Positions 56,480-64,000 of a DNA stretch of 64,000 nucleotides are shown here, in pieces. Source of the stretch: Pseudomonadota bacterium (GTDB lineage: Bacteria; Pseudomonadota; Gammaproteobacteria; Competibacterales; Competibacteraceae). The translations under genes were made by a program, and so were the position numbers. Positions within the stretch are counted from its first letter, which is position 1. Each line of letters begins with the position of its first letter. Under the pieces are notes generated by a model, which searched no databases, was not told the origin of the DNA, and saw only the letters and a program-made list of their open reading frames with translations. The stretch is from contig JAKLIY010000001.1 in assembly GCA_022709365.1 (NCBI GenBank), forward strand, positions 124,001 to 188,000, in the 5' to 3' direction.

Positions 56480-58540
56480 ATGCAAATTCGAACAAAAAAC
56501 TTCCGGCTCACCCCGCTCTGCCTGGCCCTGGGTCTAGTGGCCTTCAGCACGGTTGATGCCGCCACCCGTGCGGATTTCTACGCGCAATTTGATCCCGCCA
56601 CCGGCGCAATCCCTCTTCCCAATAATCTGTTGTTCAGCGGTTCCACCGATGGCACGGTGAACATCCCGGTGGTCGATCCGGACAACCTGGCTGATCCCCA
56701 GGTCGCGTTGAACGGTTTGGACGGTTTCTCGACAGTCGCGCCGCTGACTGCCCAGTTTTCCAGCACGATTAACGCCAGTACCGTCAAGGCGGGGAGTACC
56801 GTGCGGGTGTTCGAGGTGGAACTGGTCAACCCGTTCCTGGATCCGGCGACGCCGGCACCATTCGCCATCACCGCCGTCCATCATGAACTCAGGGCCAGCA
56901 TCGATTACCAGGTAAACCTGCTGCCGCAGGACGCCAACCAGACCACGCTCAATATCCATCCCCTGCTCCCGCTGAAGCCCAAGACCGGCTATCTGGTCAC
57001 ACTGACGAACGGCATTCAGGATAGCGGCGGCTACGATGCGCTGCCGTCGCAGACCTATGCATGGACCAAGCTAACGACCCCGCTGGTGGACGCCAACGGC
57101 AAGAGCGTGATTCCCGGATTGAGCGATGCCCAGGCGCGGGCATTGGAACCGCTCCGGCAACTGGTCAACAACCAGGAAAGCGCCGCCGCCAGTCAGGGCG
57201 TGGCCCGGAATAGCATCGTGTTGAGCTGGACGTTCATGACCCAGTCTATTGACGACGCCTTCGTGGCGCTGGGCAAGGATCTCAAACCGCTGGGGATAGC
57301 GGTTCAACCGACCGGCGCGACCACTGCTGCCCTCCCGGGAAACATGCCCGGCTTTTCCGATATCTACGCCGGGGCGCTGGCGATTCCCTACTACCTCAGC
57401 AAAGACAAGCCGCTGGACGGTTATTGGCAGACGGCCAGCGGCGGCGCGGTCACTCGTTATAATCCGCTGCCGGCGGCGACCGCAACTTTGCAAATTCCGG
57501 TGCTGATGACCGTGCCCAACGCCAAGAGCGGCCAGAACAAGCCGGCGAATGGTTGGCCGGTGGTGATTTTCCAGCATCCCATCCACTGGGATCGCACGCT
57601 CCTGTTCACCATCGCCGATGCGCTGTCATTCGCCGGCTTCGCCGCCGTCGCCATTGACGCGCCTCTGCACGGCGTCACCGATAAGACCAGCCCGTTCTAC
57701 CTGCCGGGCATGGAGCGGACCTTTGATCTGGATTTGGTGAACAACCAGACTCTTGCTCCTCCCTCGGATGGAGTCATTGACCCGACCGGCAATTACTTCG
57801 TCTATCCGCAAAGCCTGTTGACTACTCGCGACAATCAGCGTCAGGCGGTGCAAGATCTCCGGCAATTGACTGCCAGCCTGCCGCTGATCGATCTGAATAG
57901 CGACGGAAAGCCGGACCTCGATACCGGACACATTCGGTTTGTCGCTCATTCGCTCGGTGCTATCCTCGGTGGTGTCTTCTTGGCCATTGAGGACAACGTC
58001 ACCAGTGCAACCTTGGGCATGGCCAGTGGTGGTTTTGCCAAGATGGCCGATGGGTCAGCCATCTACGGGCCAACCGTTGCCGCCCAACTAGCCACTTTCG
58101 GCCTAATCAAGGGAACTCCCGAATACGAGGACTTTTTTACCGCATGGCAAACCACGTTCGATTCCGGTGATCCGATCAATTATGGTCCCGCCTCAATCAT
58201 CGACAGACCTTTTCGCTTGCACCCGATTCACCTGATCGAGGTGGTCGGCGGCGCCGGCTCACTACCCGATCAGTACGTGCCGAACTCGGTGCCCGACGCG
58301 CCACTGTCAGGCACCGAGCCGCTGGCCAAGGTCATGGGACTCAAATCGGTCAGCCGCTCGGTGTGGGACGACCAGGGCGTGCGCGCCATCGTCCGCTTCA
58401 CCCAGGGCGCTCACGACTCACTGTTCGACCCAAGACCCGCTGTCGGCGCGACCGCTGAAATGCAGGGCCAGATGATCAGCTTCCTCAATAGCGACGGCGC
58501 AGAACTGGAGATCATTTATCGCCCGGTTATTCAGCACTAA
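56480..58540 (+). CDS. Extracellular lipase of the Pla-1/cef (VirLipase) family
   Basis: 686 residues with a signal peptide (about 1-28, ending VDAAT). The N-terminal half carries a VirLipase_N/Ig-like beta domain beginning [20 protein letters not shown]; the C-terminal half is an alpha/beta hydrolase with the elbow [10 protein letters not shown] near residue 494 and ASGGFAKM after it. The family includes Aeromonas Pla-1 and Vibrio lipases with acyltransferase or lipase action on host or environmental lipids. Alone in its transcript, followed by a strong terminator. Confidence 0.85.
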   Translation: MQIRTKNFRLTPLCLALGLVAFSTVDAATRADFYAQFDPATGAIPLPNNLLFSGSTDGTVNIPVVDPDNLADPQVALNGLDGFSTVAPLTAQFSSTINASTVKAGSTVRVFEVELVNPFLDPATPAPFAITAVHHELRASIDYQVNLLPQDANQTTLNIHPLLPLKPKTGYLVTLTNGIQDSGGYDALPSQTYAWTKLTTPLVDANGKSVIPGLSDAQARALEPLRQLVNNQESAAASQGVARNSIVLSWTFMTQSIDDAFVALGKDLKPLGIAVQPTGATTAALPGNMPGFSDIYAGALAIPYYLSKDKPLDGYWQTASGGAVTRYNPLPAATATLQIPVLMTVPNAKSGQNKPANGWPVVIFQHPIHWDRTLLFTIADALSFAGFAAVAIDAPLHGVTDKTSPFYLPGMERTFDLDLVNNQTLAPPSDGVIDPTGNYFVYPQSLLTTRDNQRQAVQDLRQLTASLPLIDLNSDGKPDLDTGHIRFVAHSLGAILGGVFLAIEDNVTSATLGMASGGFAKMADGSAIYGPTVAAQLATFGLIKGTPEYEDFFTAWQTTFDSGDPINYGPASIIDRPFRLHPIHLIEVVGGAGSLPDQYVPNSVPDAPLSGTEPLAKVMGLKSVSRSVWDDQGVRAIVRFTQGAHDSLFDPRPAVGATAEMQGQMISFLNSDGAELEIIYRPVIQH

Positions 58541-58557
58541 CCTCGGTTAAATCTCCC

Positions 58558-58592
58558 AAGCCCTGTCGCCCTGCGGGTGATGGGGCTTTTCG
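58558..58592 (+). terminator. Rho-independent terminator after the lipase gene
   Basis: A 14-bp stem, AAGCCCTGTCGCCC with GGGTGATGGGGCTT (a few G-T pairs), loop TGC, followed by TT and a C-interrupted T run. It lies 18 bases after the stop codon. Confidence 0.85.
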
Positions 58593-58677
58593 TTGCCTCC
58601 GCCTTTTCCCCTTTACGCCATGGCATTCAATGGTTAGATTGACCGCCCGAAGCCAACCACCCGACCAAAGAACCGCC

Positions 58678-60342
58678 ATGGCCCAATACATCTACACTAT
58701 GAACCGCGTGGGCAAAATCGTGCCGCCCAAGCGGGAAATTCTCAAGAACATCTCCCTGTCATTCTTCCCCGGCGCGAAAATTGGCGTCCTTGGCCTGAAC
58801 GGCTCCGGCAAATCGACCCTGCTGCGCATCATGGCCGGCCTGGATAGCGATATTCTCGGCGAGGCCCGCCCACAGGCTGGCATTAAAATCGGCTTCCTGA
58901 CCCAGGAGCCGCAACTCGACCCGACCAAGGACGTGCGCGGCAACGTCGAAGAAGCGGTTGAACCGATCAAGGCTGCTCAGGCCCGGTTGGATGAAGTGTA
59001 CGCCGCCTATGCCGATCCCGACGCCGATTTCGAGAAACTGGCCGCCGAGCAGGGCGATTTGGAGGCGTATCTGCAAGCGGTGGACGGCCACAACCTGGAT
59101 CGTACCCTGGATGTCGCCGCCGACGCCCTGCGCTTGCCGCCCTGGGAGGCTGAAGTCACTCCACTCTCCGGCGGCGAGAAACGTCGCGTTGCGCTATGCC
59201 GGCTGTTGCTCTCCAAGCCCGATATGCTGCTACTCGACGAACCGACCAATCATCTCGACGCTGAATCGGTGGCCTGGCTGGAGCGCTTCCTCCAAGACTA
59301 TCCCGGTACGGTGATCGCCGTCACCCATGACCGTTACTTCCTCGACAACGTCGCTGGCTGGATTCTGGAACTGGATCGCGGCCAGGGCATCCCGTGGGAA
59401 GGCAACTATTCCTCCTGGCTGGAGCAGAAGGAAAAACGGCTGGAGATCGAGGAGAAGCAGGAAACCGCCCATACCAAGGCGATGAAGGCGGAGCTGGAAT
59501 GGGTGCGCGCCAATCCCAAGGGCCGCCACGCCAAGAGCAAAGCCCGCCTGGCCCGCTTCGAGGAACTGGAATCGCAGGAATTCCAGAAGCGTAATGAAAC
59601 GCAGGAACTCTATATTCCACCGGGGCCGCGTCTGGGCGAGCTGGTCGTGGAAGCGACGCAACTCCGCAAGGGCTTTGGCGACCGGCTATTGATCGACGGT
59701 CTCGACTTCAACCTGCCCAAGGGCGGCATTGTCGGCATCATCGGCCCCAACGGCGCGGGCAAAACCACCCTGTTTCGGATGCTGGTCGGCCAAGAACAGC
59801 CGGACGGTGGAACCTTGCGGATCGGCGATACCGTCAAACTGGCTTATGTCGATCAATCACGCGACAGCCTGGATGGCAGCAAAACCGTCTGGCAGGAGAT
59901 TTCCGACGGGCTGGACCTGATCACGATCGGCAGCTATCAAACCAATTCGCGGGCCTACGTGGGTCGGTTCAACTTCAAGGGCCAGGATCAACAAAAGTTC
60001 ATCAAGGACTTGTCCGGCGGTGAACGCAACCGCGTCCATCTGGCCAAGCTGTTGAAAAGTGGCGGCAACGTGCTGCTGCTGGATGAACCGACGAATGATT
60101 TGGACGTGGAAACCTTGCGGGCGCTGGAAGAAGCCTTGCTGGCCTTCGCCGGTTGTGCAGTGATTATTTCCCACGACCGCTGGTTCCTGGATCGCGTCGC
60201 GACGCATATTCTGGCATTTGAGGGCGATTCGCAGGTCGTGTGGTTCGAGGGCAACTACGCCGATTATGAAGCCGACCGTAAGCGGCGACTGGGTGTAGAG
60301 GCCGACCAGCCGCACCGGATCAAGTATCGGAAACTGGCGTAA
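58678..60342 (+). CDS. ettA: Energy-dependent translational throttle protein EttA (ABC-F)
   Basis: 554 residues from ATG 58678. Two ABC cassettes: Walker [10 protein letters not shown] at about 39 and GPNGAGKTT at about 356; signatures [12 protein letters not shown] and [12 protein letters not shown]; Walker [12 protein letters not shown] and [11 protein letters not shown]. The linker with [24 protein letters not shown] is the EttA-type P-site tRNA-interaction motif. In E. coli the protein gates the first elongation step by sensing the ATP/ADP ratio. Converges on the lipoprotein gene. Confidence 0.96.
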   Translation: MAQYIYTMNRVGKIVPPKREILKNISLSFFPGAKIGVLGLNGSGKSTLLRIMAGLDSDILGEARPQAGIKIGFLTQEPQLDPTKDVRGNVEEAVEPIKAAQARLDEVYAAYADPDADFEKLAAEQGDLEAYLQAVDGHNLDRTLDVAADALRLPPWEAEVTPLSGGEKRRVALCRLLLSKPDMLLLDEPTNHLDAESVAWLERFLQDYPGTVIAVTHDRYFLDNVAGWILELDRGQGIPWEGNYSSWLEQKEKRLEIEEKQETAHTKAMKAELEWVRANPKGRHAKSKARLARFEELESQEFQKRNETQELYIPPGPRLGELVVEATQLRKGFGDRLLIDGLDFNLPKGGIVGIIGPNGAGKTTLFRMLVGQEQPDGGTLRIGDTVKLAYVDQSRDSLDGSKTVWQEISDGLDLITIGSYQTNSRAYVGRFNFKGQDQQKFIKDLSGGERNRVHLAKLLKSGGNVLLLDEPTNDLDVETLRALEEALLAFAGCAVIISHDRWFLDRVATHILAFEGDSQVVWFEGNYADYEADRKRRLGVEADQPHRIKYRKLA

Positions 60343-60373
60343 ATCCGCCAGGTTGCAGCGGTACGCCGAGGCC

Positions 60374-61111
60374 TCACCGATAGGCAATAATGCGCACTTC
60401 GCTGTTCCAGTCGCCGAAAAACGCTTCACCCTCGGCGCGGAGCAGCAACTGACGATCCCGGGGCATCGGCAACCAGACGTTATCGGAATTATAGGCCCAG
60501 CTCGGCTGCGGCTGACCGACCGCGTACAGATAAAATGCCGCTTCCCGGGCGCCCTCGACCCGTACCGCAATCCGAAAGCGATGCGGACCGGCCTTGACAT
60601 AGCCGGTCGCTACCTGGGCATAAACCAGAATTTCCCGCGCCTTGTCCGGCACCTGGGCGGGAATCCGGCGCGCTTCGTAGTCCTGGCCACCGTTCGGCAA
60701 TTGGCCCATAGGGATGTCCACTGCCCGAAAATCGACCTGATTGGCTGGCGTTTCGCCCAAACGCGCTACGACCGCCGCATGTTGCGTCGCCAGTTGCTTC
60801 TGCAACCGGGTTAACGCCGCTTGCGTATCACGCGCTTCCTGGCGCAATCCGGCCAACGACTGTCGTGACTGTTCCTCCTGCCGTTGCCGTTGTTGTTCCT
60901 GATCCCGCATATCGGTCAGCATCTGTTCGATCCGCTCCAGCCGGTTATCCATGGCGTCCAGCTTGGACTCCAGCGCGGACGGCTCTACCGGGGCGATTTG
61001 AGGCGGAGACGGGCCGGGAGCCGACTTTGCCATCAATGACTGATCCCAGGTGCAACCGGGCGTCAGCGCCAGGGTCAGCACCAATATCCCCGCCACTCTG
61101 CTCAATTTCAT
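60374..61111 (-). CDS. Coiled-coil lipoprotein of unknown function
   Basis: 245 residues from ATG 61111. Lipoprotein signal with Cys near residue 20 (LALTPGCTW). Residues about 50-125 form a long Gln/Arg-rich coiled coil ([37 protein letters not shown]); the rest is a compact beta-rich domain ending [11 protein letters not shown]. No family recognised. Diverges from the vWA gene with 178 bases between the starts, so the promoters may be shared or coordinated. Confidence 0.65.
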   Translation of the reverse strand: MKLSRVAGILVLTLALTPGCTWDQSLMAKSAPGPSPPQIAPVEPSALESKLDAMDNRLERIEQMLTDMRDQEQQRQRQEEQSRQSLAGLRQEARDTQAALTRLQKQLATQHAAVVARLGETPANQVDFRAVDIPMGQLPNGGQDYEARRIPAQVPDKAREILVYAQVATGYVKAGPHRFRIAVRVEGAREAAFYLYAVGQPQPSWAYNSDNVWLPMPRDRQLLLRAEGEAFFGDWNSEVRIIAYR

Positions 61112-61147
61112 GTCTGCTCCTGATTCTTCCCCAAATCCCTGCCAGCA

Positions 61148-61175
61148 CCCTCTCTCCCTTAACCGGGAGAGAGGG
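61148..61175. repeat. REP-like palindrome between divergent genes
   Basis: Perfect 11-bp inverted repeat CCCTCTCTCCC / GGGAGAGAGGG with loop TTAACC. This CTCTCTCCC form is widespread in bacterial intergenic regions. It has no T-run on the plus strand; a candidate -10 box TATATT for the vWA gene lies further on at 61250-61255 without a clear -35. Confidence 0.6.
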
Positions 61176-61289
61176 GGATTGAACGCTGACAACGGTGACT
61201 CCATAGGCATTATAGCGACCCAGCGCCGACGTGATTTCACGGATTCAGGTATATTCACAGCATTTGCGCCTCCTCAGAGGACTTACTGG

Positions 61290-61985
61290 ATGAACGAACT
61301 CAGCCTTTCCCAACAGACGCCTTTTAGCGTGGATTTCAGCGCCGCCGAATTCGCCGATAACCCGGAACCGCGTTGCCCCTGCGTGTTGTTGCTGGACAAT
61401 TCCTGGTCGATGAACGGCCAGCCCATCGCCGAACTCAACCAGGGTCTGGCCTTGTTCAAGGAAGAGCTGCTGGCCGACAGCCTGGCCGCCAAGCGGGTCG
61501 AAATCGCCATTGTCAGTTTCGGCCCGGTCGAGGTGGTCAACGAATTCCAGACCGCCGACCAGTTCACCCCGCCGCATCTAGCCGCGCAAAAAGATACGCC
61601 GATGGGCATGGCCATTCTGCGGGGTTTGGAACTGTTGAACCAGCGCAAGCGATTGTATCGGGAAAATGGCATTCCCTTTTTCCGGCCCTGGGTGTTCCTG
61701 ATTACCGATGGCAGTCCCACCGACGATTGGAAAGCTGCCGCCGCCGAGGTGCGCACGGGTGAGGAAAGCCGCGCTTTCGCCTTCTTCGCGGTTGGCGTCG
61801 AGGGCGCTAATCTGGACATTCTGCAACAGCTTGCCGTGCGCCAGCCGTTGCGCTTGAAAGGTCTGCGCTTCCGCGAACTGTTCCAGTGGTTGTCCAACTC
61901 CATGCGCTCGGTCTCGCGCTCGGTGCCGGGTACTGAAGTCCCGTTGAGTAATCCCGCAACTCCCGATGGCTGGGCGTCGATATGA
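61290..61985 (+). CDS. TerY-like von Willebrand factor A domain protein
   Basis: 231 residues. A vWA fold with the metal-binding MIDAS motif DNSWS (Asp36) in [13 protein letters not shown], and a later Thr in [16 protein letters not shown] and Asp in [12 protein letters not shown]. TerY-type proteins act with a PP2C phosphatase and a Ser/Thr kinase in TerY-P triads, and both partners follow here. AGAGG lies 11 bases before the ATG. Its stop overlaps the phosphatase start by four bases (ATGA). Confidence 0.9.
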   Translation: MNELSLSQQTPFSVDFSAAEFADNPEPRCPCVLLLDNSWSMNGQPIAELNQGLALFKEELLADSLAAKRVEIAIVSFGPVEVVNEFQTADQFTPPHLAAQKDTPMGMAILRGLELLNQRKRLYRENGIPFFRPWVFLITDGSPTDDWKAAAAEVRTGEESRAFAFFAVGVEGANLDILQQLAVRQPLRLKGLRFRELFQWLSNSMRSVSRSVPGTEVPLSNPATPDGWASI

Positions 61986-62854
61986 AGGAGGTGGACGGCT
62001 GGCGCTATGTACAGGCTACCGTCCCCGGCGTCGCTCATCGGGTCAGCGGCGGTGAATGCCAGGATGCCTGCGCCGTACAGGCGCTGACCTTAACGGATGG
62101 CTCGTTGGCGCTGACGTTGGCGGTGGCTGACGGGGCCGGCAGCGCCACTCGGTCACGGGAGGGCGCGGAACAGGCTTGTCAAACCCTGCTGGCGGAATGC
62201 GCAACCTGGTCGGCGCAGGCGACTGAGGCGGACTGGACACCTACAGTTGCCGAATCCTGGGTGCAGAGCGTCCAAACCGTACTGCAACAACTAGCGACCG
62301 ATGCCGGATTACCTGTTCGGGAATTCGCCTGTACTCTGCTCGGCGCGGTGATCGCCGCTGACCGGGCGCTGTTCCTGCAAATCGGCGACGGCGCCATTGT
62401 CATCAACACCGGGGACCGCTATCGCCCGGTATTCTGGCCACAGGGCGGCGAATATCCCAATGAAACCTTTTTCGTCACCGATGCCAACGCTGCCCACTGT
62501 CTGGAATGTACCGTACTCGCCGAAATGATTACTGAAGTCGCCCTGCTGACTGATGGGCTGCAACCGCTGGTGTTGCATTATCAAAGCCGGCAAGCGCATG
62601 AACCCTTTTTCCGGCCCCTGTTTCAATGCCTGCGCGATTACCCGGAAACCGGCAGTCTGCCGGAACTGGCGGCGGCGCTGGAGCGATTTCTGGACAGTCC
62701 GGCGATCAACCAGCGCACCCATGATGATAAAACCCTGATTCTGGCCAGTCGGTGGTCAGCGTCCGGTCCCCCTGCGCCACTCCTGGATGGGGACAGTGCG
62801 GGAGTGGAGAGCGAATCTGCACTGCGGAACGACTTTGGCGACGAAGCTGTATAA
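61982..62854 (+). CDS. PP2C-family protein phosphatase
   Basis: 290 residues. Metal-binding Asp residues appear in ECQDACAV and VADGAGSA near the N-terminus, [10 protein letters not shown] in the middle, LLTDGLQPL and HDDKTLI near the end, as in PP2C phosphatases. It should remove phosphate from targets of the adjacent kinase. Coupled to the vWA gene; its end overlaps the kinase start. Confidence 0.9.
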   Translation: MKEVDGWRYVQATVPGVAHRVSGGECQDACAVQALTLTDGSLALTLAVADGAGSATRSREGAEQACQTLLAECATWSAQATEADWTPTVAESWVQSVQTVLQQLATDAGLPVREFACTLLGAVIAADRALFLQIGDGAIVINTGDRYRPVFWPQGGEYPNETFFVTDANAAHCLECTVLAEMITEVALLTDGLQPLVLHYQSRQAHEPFFRPLFQCLRDYPETGSLPELAAALERFLDSPAINQRTHDDKTLILASRWSASGPPAPLLDGDSAGVESESALRNDFGDEAV

Positions 62855-64000
62855 CAGCGCCGGTCAGCCGGTCGATTTGGGCCAGCCGATTGGTCGCGGT
62901 GGCGAAGGCGCAGTACATGAAATTCCTGGTCGGCCCGGTTTTGTCGCCAAGGTTTATCATCAGCCGGTCCACCCCGACAAGGCGCTGAAACTGGAAAACA
63001 TGGCCCGGCAGGCGCATCCCGCGCTGCTGGACATCGCCGCCTGGCCGGTGGATGTGCTGCGCGTCGGCGCGGACGGCCTGGTACAGGGATTTATCATGCC
63101 TCGCGTTACGGGGTATCAGGAAATCCACAGCCTGTATGGCCCCTCGCACCGCAAGCGAACTTTTCCCCACGCCGACTGGTCGTTTCTGGTTCACGCCGCC
63201 CGCAATTTGGCCAGCGCCTTCGAGGCGGTTCACGCCCGGGGCCACGTCATCGGCGATGTCAATCCCGGCAACGTCGTGGTCTCCAACCAGGCGCTGGTCA
63301 AGCTGATCGACTGCGACTCATTCCAGATCAGCGCCGGCGACCGGCTGTTCCCTTGTGATGTCGGCGTCCCGCAATTCACTGCGCCGGAATTGCAGGGCCG
63401 ATCCTTTCACCGCCTGCACCGTACTCCGGATCATGATGCTTTCAGCCTGGCGCTGCTCTGTTTTCATCTGCTGTTCATGGGTCGCCATCCCTTCGCCGGC
63501 CGCTACCAGGGTCGGGGCGACATGCCGATTGAGCGAGCGATCAAGGAACACCGGTTCGCCTTTGGCCTCCATGCTACCGCCTGGCTGATGGAACCGCCGC
63601 CGCATACCCTGCCCTTCACCGCCCTGCCCCGTCCGGTTGCCAACCTGTTCGAGCAAGCCTTCGTGCCGCTGGCCGTCGGTCAACGTCGTCCTGCGCCACG
63701 GGAATGGGTGACGGCGCTGGAACGGCTGAATCGGGAATTGCGACCCTGTGGGCGAAACGTTCTGCATAAGTATCCCCGACGGCTGCCTGACTGTCCGTGG
63801 TGTACCCTGGAACAGGCCAGTGGCGCTGCCTTCTTTATCGCGCCCTGCCCGACGCCTCCGGCCAGTCCCGTCGCCAGTCATCCCCATTTTGATCTGGAGT
63901 GGATCTGGAAACGGATTCTGGCGGTCGCGCCGCCTGGCCACGACACCATGCCTTACCCGGAATGGCCAGCGCCGATGACGCCCACCCCGTTGCTGGAGCC
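62835..64000 (+). CDS. Serine/threonine kinase of the TerY-P triad (3' end outside window)
   Basis: Open to the right edge, about 388 codons, with no stop. Kinase landmarks: Gly-rich loop IGRGGEGAVHE, Lys in GFVAKVYHQP, catalytic loop GDVNPGNVVV, then LIDCDSFQI in place of DFG, and TAPELQG for the APE motif. A C-terminal C-H-CxxC set (LRPCGR, LHKY, DCPWCTLEQ) looks like a zinc knuckle. The start is probably TTG 62835 (weak) or GTG 62796, both inside the phosphatase gene. Substrate unknown; the partners are the vWA protein and phosphatase. Confidence 0.85.
   Translation, partial: MATKLYNSAGQPVDLGQPIGRGGEGAVHEIPGRPGFVAKVYHQPVHPDKALKLENMARQAHPALLDIAAWPVDVLRVGADGLVQGFIMPRVTGYQEIHSLYGPSHRKRTFPHADWSFLVHAARNLASAFEAVHARGHVIGDVNPGNVVVSNQALVKLIDCDSFQISAGDRLFPCDVGVPQFTAPELQGRSFHRLHRTPDHDAFSLALLCFHLLFMGRHPFAGRYQGRGDMPIERAIKEHRFAFGLHATAWLMEPPPHTLPFTALPRPVANLFEQAFVPLAVGQRRPAPREWVTALERLNRELRPCGRNVLHKYPRRLPDCPWCTLEQASGAAFFIAPCPTPPASPVASHPHFDLEWIWKRILAVAPPGHDTMPYPEWPAPMTPTPLLE

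Noticed and set aside
1..64000. CRISPR arrays, rRNA genes, integrases or phage genes
   Set aside because: No regularly spaced repeats, rRNA signatures or phage/integrase protein families were found on either strand.

Overview
The window is a GC-rich chromosomal segment of a respiring gammaproteobacterium. The evidence is the linked order rlmE-ftsH-folP-glmM-tpiA-secG-tRNA(Leu)-nuoA..N, a gyrA-pheA pair, an Rsd/AlgQ-type anti-sigma factor, EttA, YhbY and RlmE. A phosphoribulokinase, the DUF2818 gene at the end of the nuo operon and REP-like palindromes would suit a Chromatiales or Competibacteraceae-like lineage. That placement is an inference and was not tested.

Region 1 (1-10.7 kb) is accessory-looking. 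It holds the 3' end of an AapJ/BztA-type amino-acid-binding protein, an ArsB/NhaD-like permease, a SYLF lipoprotein, a YqhA protein with a ceramidase-like CREST membrane protein, and a glutaminase followed by a DHA2-type MFS transporter and an asparaginase. A DUF1269 protein, an AI-2E family permease and a BrkB/YihY gene that loses its 3' part come next. The two amide hydrolases around a transporter suggest deamidation of glutamine and asparagine, possibly ammonia-based pH homeostasis.

Region 2 (10.7-16.2 kb) is a seven-gene Mrp/Mnh-like cation/proton antiporter operon in the order E-F-G-(MbhD/DUF4040+B)-C-D-D', with overlapping or nearly abutting genes. Region 3 (16.2-22.8 kb) holds envelope and membrane genes: DUF3011, DUF3611, a double-META protein, an alpha/beta hydrolase, a GntP permease, a patatin phospholipase and a SHOCT protein.

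Region 4 (22.9-49.8 kb) is core genome: gyrA-pheA on the plus strand, prkB on the minus strand, then the 14-subunit complex I operon (nuoA-N with separate nuoC and nuoD) read on the minus strand. Upstream of it, on the same strand, are tRNA-Leu(GAG), secG, tpiA, glmM, folP, ftsH and rlmE. YhbY is divergent and tRNA-Leu(UAA) follows it.

Region 5 (50-64 kb) is mixed: a radical SAM protein, a PAS-GGDEF diguanylate cyclase, rsd, tsaB, a DeaD-type helicase, a DUF2062 protein, a Pla-1/cef-type extracellular lipase and ettA. Divergent from a coiled-coil lipoprotein is a vWA - PP2C phosphatase - protein kinase set that runs off the right edge. It resembles the TerY-P signalling triads associated with tellurite/stress-response loci. 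This kinase-phosphatase-vWA module and the unusual Mrp-like operon are the least ordinary systems here. No CRISPR array, intact insertion sequence, prophage or rRNA was seen.
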